The translations under genes and the position numbers were made by a program. The notes under the pieces were generated by a model. The model saw only the letters and a list, made by a program, of their open reading frames with translations. It was not told where the DNA came from and ran no database searches. This document shows, piece after piece, positions 54,673-64,000 of a DNA stretch of 64,000 nucleotides. Source of the DNA: Planomonospora sp. ID67723 (lineage in GTDB: Bacteria; Actinomycetota; Actinomycetes; Streptosporangiales; Streptosporangiaceae); assembly GCF_015711605.1 (NCBI RefSeq), contig NZ_JABTEZ010000005.1:124001-188000 (forward strand), read 5' to 3'. How positions within the stretch are numbered: position 1 is the stretch's first letter; every line of letters starts with the position of its first letter.

Positions 54673-55719
54673 TCAGTTGAGGAAGGGGGCGACGGCGGTC
54701 CAGGCGGGATCGCCGACGACGTCCACGCGGGGCTGGCCCTCCTCCCAGCTGATGATCAGCTCCTTGGCGTGGATCGCCGCGTCGCCCACCGGATCGGCGT
54801 ATACGTGCAGCACCCGCTGTCCTTCGGCGCTCATGTGGGCGGCGAGCACGGCGGTCCCGTTCAGCCTGCTGATCCGGCCTGCGAGGCGCTCCTCGAAGTC
54901 GCGCAGGGCGTCCAGGGACGGCCCGGCGGGCAGGCCGTCGGCGTCGCGGTGCAGGTAGGGCAGGGTGATCGCGATGTGCTGGTCGAACAGGGGGTAGTCG
55001 ACCGGGCGGAGAGGGTAGCGGGCGGTGGCGATCAGCCGGGCGCCGGTGGCCGTCTCGCCCTCCAGCAGCGCCCACTGCTCCTCCTGGAAGCCCGAGGCGA
55101 GGTCGGCGACCACACCGGGCAGGTGGACGGCGGGCACGGCGTCGATCGGCGGGAACTGGACGGCGGAGATCTCGCCGACCCAGCGGGCCACGTCGTCCTC
55201 GCCGAGCAGCCAGTCGAGGGCGAGCAGGGCGGCCTCGGTCCGGGTCTCCTCGTCGAGGATGCCGAAGATCGGGTGGTGGGCGACCACGTCGACGCGGGGG
55301 TTGCCGTGCGGGGCCCGCAGGCCCAGCACGAGCTTGTCCAGCGCGAACTCGTAGCCGTCCACGTCGAGGGTGAGATCCATGGCGTTCGGGTTGGCCCGCC
55401 GGGACGGGTGGAACTCCCACCGGCCGTCGGCGGGCGGCGCGGCGGCGGCCCAGCGGTGCGCCACGGCGCGCAGCCCGGGGTCGCCCGCGGCGGTGACCAC
55501 CAGGGCCTGGTCGGCGGTGAACCCGGGGGTGATCTCCCACACCAGGGAGGGGTGGACGACCGTCACCGCGGGACCGATCCACTCGGCCAGCCGCTCGGCC
55601 TCCCCGGCGGCGACCATCGCATCCAGCTCAGATCTGGCCTCGGCCCACCAGGTCCAGAACTCGCCGATGCCGTCGGCGGGGTCTTCGGCGGCTTCGCTCT
55701 TGCGCCCGAACAGTCGCAT
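54673..55719 (-). CDS. conserved hypothetical protein, possibly DUF695-type
   Basis: A 348-residue soluble protein. It starts [18 protein letters not shown] and has an aromatic N-terminal motif [13 protein letters not shown] (~21-33). No signal or membrane segment is present. A mid-part with [25 protein letters not shown] (~117-140) and a C-terminal part with [19 protein letters not shown] are strand-rich. I recognise the general look of DUF695-containing proteins but cannot be certain. ATG 55719 is preferred; longer reading frames run against mnmA and look like non-coding sequence. It lies convergent with cysteine desulfurase and divergent from mnmA. Confidence 0.75.
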   Translation of the reverse strand: MRLFGRKSEAAEDPADGIGEFWTWWAEARSELDAMVAAGEAERLAEWIGPAVTVVHPSLVWEITPGFTADQALVVTAAGDPGLRAVAHRWAAAAPPADGRWEFHPSRRANPNAMDLTLDVDGYEFALDKLVLGLRAPHGNPRVDVVAHHPIFGILDEETRTEAALLALDWLLGEDDVARWVGEISAVQFPPIDAVPAVHLPGVVADLASGFQEEQWALLEGETATGARLIATARYPLRPVDYPLFDQHIAITLPYLHRDADGLPAGPSLDALRDFEERLAGRISRLNGTAVLAAHMSAEGQRVLHVYADPVGDAAIHAKELIISWEEGQPRVDVVGDPAWTAVAPFLN

Positions 55720-55863
55720 GACCCCGGATTCTCCCAGTCCGGCGAGATCTGTGCCAACAGCCGGGCCGCACGGGCGACCGGCCGGGTTCGTGCGGCCCGC
55801 GGGGCGCGGTGGCACGCGCGGCCACGCAGGAATGTCCTGCGGCGCGGGTACGCTCAGAGGGCT

Positions 55864-56934
55864 ATGAGTCTTCGTGTGCTTGCCGCCATGTCCGGGGGCG
55901 TCGATTCCGCGGTTGCCGCCGCCCGCATCGCCGAGGCGGGTCATGACGTCACCGGTGTCCATCTGGCGCTCTCCGCCAACCCGCAGTCCTACCGGACCGG
56001 CGCGCGCGGGTGCTGCACGATCGAGGACTCCAGGGACGCCCGCCGGGCCGCCGACGTGATCGGGATCCCCTTCTACGTCTGGGACATGGCCGAGCGCTTC
56101 CATCGCGACGTGGTCGAGGACTTCGTCAGCGAGTACGCCGCGGGCCGCACGCCCAACCCCTGTCTGCGCTGCAACGAGAAGATCAAGTTCGAGGCGGTGC
56201 TCGACCGGGCCCTCGCGCTCGGGTTCGACGCCGTCGCCACCGGCCACCACGCCCGGATCGCCGACGGCGTGCTCAGCCGCAGCCCCGACGCCGGCAAGGA
56301 CCAGTCCTACGTGCTCGGCGTGCTCACCCGCGAGCAGCTCAAGCACGCGATCTTCCCGCTCGGCGACTCGACCAAGGCGGAGGTCCGCGAGGAGGCCGCA
56401 CGGCGCGGGCTCATGGTGGCCGACAAGCCCGACAGCCATGACATCTGCTTCATCGCCGACGGCGACACCCGGGGCTTCCTCGCCGACCGCCTCGGCGCGG
56501 CCGAGGGCCCGATCGTGGACGAGTCGGGCGAGGTCGTCGGCAGCCACGAGGGCGCGTACGGCTTCACCGTCGGCCAGCGCAAGGGCCTGCGCATCGACCG
56601 CCCGGCCCCCGACGGCAGGCCGCGCTACGTGCTGTCCATCGAGCCGGTCTCCAACACGGTCACGGTCGGCCCGCGCTCGTCCCTGGAGGTCACGTCCATC
56701 GTGGCGTCCCGGCCCGTCTGGAACGGCCCGGTCGACGCGCCCGTCGAGCCGCTGTCCTGCACGGTCCAGCTCCGCGCCCACGGCGAGGTGTACGGCTGCC
56801 GCGCCCGGCTCTCCGGCGAGGAGGTCCACATCACGCTGGACGCCCCGGCCGCCGGGGTGGCGGCGGGCCAGGCCGCGGTGCTCTACCTCGGCGACACCGT
56901 GATCGGCTCGGCCACCATCGCCTCCGCTTCCTGA
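55864..56934 (+). CDS. mnmA: tRNA 2-thiouridylase MnmA
   Basis: A 356-residue PP-loop enzyme that puts sulfur on U34 of Lys, Glu and Gln tRNAs. The PP-loop is SGGVDSA (10-16). The catalytic pair is Cys103 ([12 protein letters not shown]) and Cys195 (DSHDICFI), as in E. coli MnmA. TGHHAR, KDQSYVL and GQRKGL mark the tRNA-binding region, and a beta-barrel ends the protein. ATG 55864 begins the conserved sequence; no strong ribosome site is visible (GAGGGCT). The cysteine desulfurase nearby supplies sulfur. Confidence 0.96.
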   Translation: MSLRVLAAMSGGVDSAVAAARIAEAGHDVTGVHLALSANPQSYRTGARGCCTIEDSRDARRAADVIGIPFYVWDMAERFHRDVVEDFVSEYAAGRTPNPCLRCNEKIKFEAVLDRALALGFDAVATGHHARIADGVLSRSPDAGKDQSYVLGVLTREQLKHAIFPLGDSTKAEVREEAARRGLMVADKPDSHDICFIADGDTRGFLADRLGAAEGPIVDESGEVVGSHEGAYGFTVGQRKGLRIDRPAPDGRPRYVLSIEPVSNTVTVGPRSSLEVTSIVASRPVWNGPVDAPVEPLSCTVQLRAHGEVYGCRARLSGEEVHITLDAPAAGVAAGQAAVLYLGDTVIGSATIASAS

Positions 56935-56999
56935 TCCCGTCCCGGCGGGTCAAGGGGGCCGGTCTCGCGGAGCCGGGCCGCCGTATTCCTCTGAGAGGA

Positions 57000-57018
57000 T
57001 GACATTTCCTAAATGTCA
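57000..57018. promoter_or_regulatory. 19-bp perfect inverted repeat upstream of the secreted protein
   Basis: TGACATTTCCTAAATGTCA has 8-bp arms (57000-57007, 57011-57018) around a three-base spacer, in a locally AT-rich stretch. It ends 23 bases before GTG 57042 and overlaps the expected promoter, so it looks like an operator. An RNA hairpin is possible but weak. Confidence 0.6.
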
Positions 57019-57041
57019 CCTTTTGGAAAGGATCGAGACCC

Positions 57042-57953
57042 GTGAAACGATGGGTTTCCCTGGTGGCCGTCGTATTGATCGCCTCGGTGCCGTTCGCCGT
57101 CCCCGCTGCGGCACAGACGGGTCCCGCCGATCCGGTGCAGGCGCTCAAGCGGCAGTTCCGGGCCGAACGCGGTGTCCACATCGCCGAGGTCACGCGCCTG
57201 GTCTTCGATGAAAAGAACTCGGTGCGATTCCGCTACAACGGCAGGGTGCAGCTCGGTCCCTCCGGGCCGGTGGCCTCCGACTCGACCCTCCAACTGGTTA
57301 TCGACCCGCCGCTCAGGAAGTTGCTGGAGCAGACGCTGGAGGGCGAGAGCGAGGGTGGGAGCGGGGACGCATCGAAGGGCCTCGGCCTGGAGGAACCGCA
57401 CCACGCGATCGCCGTCGGCGGGTACCACTACACCTCCGACGGCATATTGCCCCTCCCGCACGGCAAGACCTGGGTGCGCAGGCCGGGCCCGGGGCGCCTG
57501 CTCAACGTCGCCACCGTTCAGCCGATCGACGTGTTCGAGCCCGCCGTCCTGAAGACCATGCTCAGGGGTGCGAAGGGTGAGCCCGTATCCGGCGGTCTCT
57601 TCTACCAGGGCACGGTGAGCTACGCGCAACTGGCCAAGGCGTCCAGGCACGCCTCCTGGCAACTGACGGGCATGACGCTCTTCGGTGACGCCAAAAAGAA
57701 GATCGCATGGCGGCTGTGGACCGACGGCACGGGCCTGCCCACCCGTCTGATGACCGTCCAGAACAGCCGGTGGGATGAGGACACTTCGCTGATCCAGCGG
57801 ACCGACACCCGTTACGGGGACTGGGGGTCGCACATCCTGGTGATGGCCCCGCCCGCCGACGAGGTCGTCGACGAGAAGGAGCTCTCCTACGACCCGTTCG
57901 ACGTCACCGAGCCCAAGGAGCTCATCAACACGCTTTCCGGCTCCACGCGGTAG
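57042..57953 (+). CDS. secreted protein of unknown function
   Basis: A 303-residue exported protein. A signal peptide (1-24, cut near AAA-QTG) precedes a beta-rich body with RVQLGPSGPVASDSTLQLV (~69-87), VGGYHYTSDGILPLPHGKTWVR and WRLWTDGTGLPTRLMT (~224-240). No Cys remain after the signal, and no catalytic motif stands out. It resembles the general plan of small actinobacterial LppX/LprG-like or RseB-like folds, but I would not assign it. GTG 57042 has GGAAAGGA upstream and a palindrome ahead of it. It has no evident operon partner. Confidence 0.7.
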   Translation: MKRWVSLVAVVLIASVPFAVPAAAQTGPADPVQALKRQFRAERGVHIAEVTRLVFDEKNSVRFRYNGRVQLGPSGPVASDSTLQLVIDPPLRKLLEQTLEGESEGGSGDASKGLGLEEPHHAIAVGGYHYTSDGILPLPHGKTWVRRPGPGRLLNVATVQPIDVFEPAVLKTMLRGAKGEPVSGGLFYQGTVSYAQLAKASRHASWQLTGMTLFGDAKKKIAWRLWTDGTGLPTRLMTVQNSRWDEDTSLIQRTDTRYGDWGSHILVMAPPADEVVDEKELSYDPFDVTEPKELINTLSGSTR

Positions 57954-58023
57954 CCGGGGCGGGCGGGAGCGGCGCGGAGAAGGGACCGGCCGTCCCCGCC
58001 CGACCCGCGGTCACGGGGCCTGC

Positions 58024-58665
58024 TCAGGACAGGGTGACGGACTCCCCGGGCTGCAGGCGGCGGATGTCCGCCTTCTGCTGGTCGGCCTCCATCTCCAACC
58101 AGCGGTCGACCAGCCCCAGCCCGATCTCGTTGAGCAGGCCGTCGTGGGTGGAGAAGGCCCGGGCGGGGCGGACCTCGCGCAGATAGGCGACCATCTCCAT
58201 GCCCTTCAGCCACGGGGCGTTGGTCGGCACCAGCAGCGTGGGCACCTCGACGCCCGGCGAGGTGAGGGCGTCACCGGGGTAGAAGACCTCCTCGTCGACG
58301 AGGAAGCCGATGTTCTGCACGATCGGCAGGTCGGGATGGTTCGGGGCGTGCCACTCGCCGACGGCCTTCACCGCGAAACCCGCCGTGCCGAACGTGTCGC
58401 CGTGCCGTACCGTCTGGATCTTCGCCGGGACGTCGGCCAGCGTGGCGGCCACGCCCTCGCAGGTCCAGATCTCCAGCGACGGGTTGCCCTCGGCGGCCCG
58501 GCGCAGCCGGTCGGGCTCCACGTGGTCGAAGTGCTCATGGGTGATGAGCACGGCCTGGGCGCCGTCGAGGGCCGACTCCTCGCTGAAGGAGCCGGGGTCG
58601 ATGACAAGGACCGAGCCGTCCTTCTCCAGGCGGACGCAGGCGTGCCCGAACTTCGTTAGCTTCAT
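58024..58665 (-). CDS. metallo-beta-lactamase-fold hydrolase (UlaG-like)
   Basis: A 213-residue metal-dependent hydrolase. MKLTKFGHACVRLE and IDPGSFSEES begin it, and the metal site is THEHFDHV (His43, His45, Asp47, His48). Later HAPNHPD and FYPGDAL give the further metal ligands. This matches the short UlaG/YtkL-like branch of the metallo-beta-lactamase superfamily, whose substrates are often unknown. ATG 58665 has GAGG close upstream. It is divergent from the MetE-like gene, sharing a ~170-base upstream region. Confidence 0.9.
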   Translation of the reverse strand: MKLTKFGHACVRLEKDGSVLVIDPGSFSEESALDGAQAVLITHEHFDHVEPDRLRRAAEGNPSLEIWTCEGVAATLADVPAKIQTVRHGDTFGTAGFAVKAVGEWHAPNHPDLPIVQNIGFLVDEEVFYPGDALTSPGVEVPTLLVPTNAPWLKGMEMVAYLREVRPARAFSTHDGLLNEIGLGLVDRWLEMEADQQKADIRRLQPGESVTLS

Positions 58666-58837
58666 GCCCCTCACCCTATGGCGGCGGGGCGGCCCGGCCG
58701 AAGGTCGTCCGGGCGGCAGCGGCGGCGGCTTCCGCGACGGGGGCCGACGGGGGCCGACGGGGGCGGAGCGGGTCGCCGGGTGCGCGATGCCGGTCACTGT
58801 CGCGGGAGGTGCGCGACGGGGTCCTAAGCTGACCTCC

Positions 58838-59851
58838 GTGAACACGTTTCCGTGGAGTGAGGCGACCGCGACCGGTGTCGGGTCGCACCCGGGGGAGGAT
58901 CACATCGAGGCGGTCAAGGCCGTCTTCGGTGAGCTCCCCGCGCTGCCGTACCTTCCGGAGCTGCCGGGGCGCGGCGTCGGCGCGGACATGGTCGGCAGGG
59001 CCGCGTCGCTGCTGGTGGAGCTGCCGGTGGAGGTGCAGCCGTCGGGCTGGCGCTTCACCGACCGGCCCGGCAGGGACGCCAAACGGGCCTACGACCACCT
59101 CGCGCGCGACCTCGACGCGCTGGAGGAGGCGGCCCTGGGGTACACGGGGCCGTTCAAGGTCCAGACGTGCGGGCCGTGGACGCTGGCGGGCGCCGTCGAG
59201 CTGCGGCACGGTGACAAGGCGCTCGCCGACGCGGGGGCCGTACGGGATCTGGTGGGGTCGTTCGCCGAAGGGCTCGCCGCGCACGTCGCCGAGGTGCGCA
59301 GGCGGGTGCCGGGGGCCACGAAGGTCGTGGTCCAGCTGGACGAGCCCGGTCTGCCCGGTGCGCTGGCGGGCACCGTGCCGACGGCCTCGGGCTTCGGGCG
59401 GCTGCGCGCGGTGGAGGCACCGGTGGCGGTGGAACGGCTCCGCGAGGTGCTGGCGGAGCTGCCCGGCGAGACGTTCCCGATCGTGCACTGCTGCGCCCCC
59501 GGCGTGCCGTTCGAGGTGATCCGCAGGGCCGGGGCCAGGGGCGTCTCGCTGGACGCCGCGCTGCTGCGGCGGCGCGACGAGGACGCGATCGGCGAGTCCG
59601 TGGAGGCGGGAACGGCCCTCTTCCTCGGTGTCGTGCCCGGCAGGGACGCCGCGCTGCCGGACGTCGGCGTGGTCGCCCGGCCGGCCGTCGAGCTCTGGCG
59701 CCGGCTCGGCTTCTCTCCCGCGACCCTCGCCTCCCAGGTCGTGCTCACGCCCGCCTGCGGGCTGGCCGGGGCCTCGCCCGCCTACGCGAAGGCGGCCCTG
59801 GCCGCCTGCCGCCGGGCGGCCCTCGTGCTGCGGGAGGACCCCGGGGAGTGA
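58838..59851 (+). CDS. MetE-like protein (cobalamin-independent methionine synthase C-terminal fold)
   Basis: A 337-residue protein with the fold of the MetE catalytic half. ATGVGSHPGEDH begins it; VQTCGPWTLAGAVEL, VQLDEPGLPGALAG, PIVHCCAPGVPFE (zinc-type Cys/His region) and TPACGLAGASPAYAKAAL follow. Full MetE is about 750 residues, so this is a short family member, not obviously an authentic methionine synthase. A counterpart lies next to ligA in mycobacteria (Rv3015c-Rv3014c), and ligA is the second gene downstream here. Its reaction is unproven. GTG 58838 has ACCT/AGCT only, so the start is moderately certain. Confidence 0.8.
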   Translation: MNTFPWSEATATGVGSHPGEDHIEAVKAVFGELPALPYLPELPGRGVGADMVGRAASLLVELPVEVQPSGWRFTDRPGRDAKRAYDHLARDLDALEEAALGYTGPFKVQTCGPWTLAGAVELRHGDKALADAGAVRDLVGSFAEGLAAHVAEVRRRVPGATKVVVQLDEPGLPGALAGTVPTASGFGRLRAVEAPVAVERLREVLAELPGETFPIVHCCAPGVPFEVIRRAGARGVSLDAALLRRRDEDAIGESVEAGTALFLGVVPGRDAALPDVGVVARPAVELWRRLGFSPATLASQVVLTPACGLAGASPAYAKAALAACRRAALVLREDPGE

Positions 59852-59993
59852 GGTGCGGCAGGGCCGCGTGCGGTCCTGGCTTCAACGGGTTCTCAAGTGG
59901 TCTGCAAGTACGGGTGTCTATTCATTGACATGTTGAGGAATCGCACCGATCGCACCGATCGTGCCAATCGTTCTACATGTCTGGAGCTGTTTC

Positions 59994-62751
<2,758 letters not shown>

Positions 62752-62911
62752 GCGCAGGGCTGTGCGGCGAGGCGCCGGCGGGTGCTGTCGTGGATGGGTT
62801 CGAGTCTTCCGCCGGGATGATGATTCGATTATCTCACCCTGGACAGTGACGGAACGTGCCCAACCGGTTTCGCGAAGTGGTCCGCAGGCCGTACTCTCCC
62901 ATAGTGAACTA

Positions 62912-64000
62912 ATGGGGGTTTTGTTACTCATGGCTGACCCAACTGACACCCGCGACATCGGGCCGCGCGTCGGCTCGCCTCTGTGGACCTACCTGACGGT
63001 CGTCACTGTGCTGGGGATCGTCGCCCTGGTCGCGGCCCAGTGGTGGACCGACCTCGACGAGCTCGCGGGCCTCGTGCACTCGCCGTTGTTCTGGACCCTC
63101 ACCGTCCTGGTCGTGCTGGGCGAGCTCCGGCCGGTGATGCTCTCCTCGTCGATGGCGGTGGGGGGCACCTATCCGTCGACGATGTTCACCTTCGCGGCGC
63201 TCCTGCACTACGGGCTGCCGGTCGCCCTGCTGGTCCAGACGGTCGCCATCCTGATCAACGGGGCCGTCACCCGCAAGGCCCGGCACCGGGTGCTGTTCAA
63301 CCTGGCGCAGGTGACGCTGGCCTACGCGGCGGCCGGGATCGTTCTGGGGATGTTCGGGCACCGGCCGGCTCCGGCCTGGGTGCCCGTCGGGACCGACCTG
63401 CTCGCGATCGGGCTGGCCGGGTTCGCCTACTTCGTGGCCAGGGCGCTGCTGGTCTCCGGGGCGGTCGCGCTGCACGAGCGCCGCTCGATCCACCGGGTGA
63501 TCCGCACCACGATCGGCCACCAGAGCCTGGTCTACGCCGGGCTGCTGGGCCTGGCCCCGCTGGTCGTGGTGGTCATGAACCACTCCCCGGCGCTGGTGCC
63601 GCTGTTCGTCGCGCCGATGGCCGCGGTCTACTTCACCGCCACCCTGTCGGTCCGCCGCGACCACCAGGCGATGCACGACGGGCTCACCGGGCTGCCCAAC
63701 CGCAAGCTGCTCGTGCTCAGGACCGAGGAGGCGCTCGCCGAGGCGAGGGCGCGCGAGGGCGAGCGGGTCGGCCTGCTCCTGCTGGACCTCGACCGTTTCA
63801 AGGAGGTCAACGACACCCTCGGCCACCCGGTGGGCGACCGGCTGCTGCAGATGGTGGCGCACCGGCTCACCCACAGCGTGCGCCCGGGCGACGTGGTGGC
63901 CCGGCTCGGCGGCGACGAGTTCGCGGTGCTGCTCCCTTCGGTCAGGGACGCCGCCGCGGCGCGGGAGGTGGCCGCCCGGCTCCGGGTGGCGCTCACCGAA
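62912..64000 (+). CDS. membrane-anchored GGDEF protein (truncated by window edge)
   Basis: The first ~363 residues of a longer protein. Residues ~20-240 form six to eight membrane segments with a conserved-looking STMFTFAALLHYG. A GGDEF domain starts HDGLTGLPNRKLLVL and includes LLLDLDRFKEVNDTLGHPVGD and ARLGGDEFAVLLP with an intact GGDEF, so it should make c-di-GMP. Similar actinobacterial proteins often have an EAL domain after it, beyond the edge. In-frame ATG 62912, TTG 62921 and ATG 62930 all fit; 62912 lies just after a CATAGT -10-like element and may be leaderless. Confidence 0.87.
   Translation, partial: MGVLLLMADPTDTRDIGPRVGSPLWTYLTVVTVLGIVALVAAQWWTDLDELAGLVHSPLFWTLTVLVVLGELRPVMLSSSMAVGGTYPSTMFTFAALLHYGLPVALLVQTVAILINGAVTRKARHRVLFNLAQVTLAYAAAGIVLGMFGHRPAPAWVPVGTDLLAIGLAGFAYFVARALLVSGAVALHERRSIHRVIRTTIGHQSLVYAGLLGLAPLVVVVMNHSPALVPLFVAPMAAVYFTATLSVRRDHQAMHDGLTGLPNRKLLVLRTEEALAEARAREGERVGLLLLDLDRFKEVNDTLGHPVGDRLLQMVAHRLTHSVRPGDVVARLGGDEFAVLLPSVRDAAAAREVAARLRVALTE

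Overview
This 64 kb window is GC-rich throughout and reads as the chromosome of a filamentous actinobacterium. The GlgE alpha-glucan pathway, several Ser/Thr kinases, Tat and lipoprotein signals, a DmdR/IdeR-type iron box, frequent GTG/TTG starts with GTGA/ATGA overlaps, and a ligA neighbourhood like that of other actinobacteria all point there. Secreted chitinase/CBM2 and subtilase genes suggest a soil-type Streptosporangiales-like organism, but genus is inference.

Layout. 1-4.8 kb: tail of an FtsX-like permease, a flavin reductase, a cytosolic-looking SppA and a secreted S8 peptidase. 5-8.9 kb: a CBM2-GH18 chitinase with a promoter and palindromic operator, then a second S8 peptidase sharing an unusual C-terminal domain with the first. 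9.2-9.9 kb: a small graveyard with a methyltransferase relic and an ATPase relic. 10.1-22.9 kb: alpha-glucan/trehalose block (glgB, mak, treS and glgE on the minus strand, glgP divergent), interrupted by a split copper amine oxidase pair. 22.9-26.2 kb: a FAD oxidoreductase, a membrane protein and two CrcB fluoride channels.

26.3-34.4 kb: an iron-box-controlled divergent region. One side is a flippase-like/GT2 fusion. The other is a tight operon of sugar epimerase, polytopic GT-C-like protein, a 43-residue lipoprotein and a complete Fe(III) ABC transporter. 34.5-38.7 kb: glycogen-debranching-type enzyme, GT4 glycosyltransferase, enoyl-CoA hydratase. 38.7-42.9 kb: an apparent four-gene operon of coiled-coil protein, QueC-like PP-loop ATPase, M55 D-aminopeptidase and Tat-exported FAD amine oxidase. 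43.3-49.2 kb: three tandem Ser/Thr kinases, each with a polytopic C-terminal membrane domain.

49.5-64 kb is mostly conserved actinobacterial core: etfB-etfA with a strong hairpin terminator, an MFS exporter downstream of a TetR regulator with a candidate operator, cysteine desulfurase and mnmA (tRNA 2-thiolation), a metal-dependent hydrolase, a MetE-like protein, ligA, and a GGDEF protein running off the edge. Uncharacterised secreted proteins lie between them.

The strongest candidates for undescribed biology are the iron-regulated glycan/Fe(III) transport region (26.3-34.4 kb) with its micro-lipoprotein, and the QueC-like PP-loop operon (38.7-42.9 kb). The split amine oxidase, the three-kinase array and the peptidase-chitinase-peptidase island follow. 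All functional links are read from sequence and family knowledge; no search was run.
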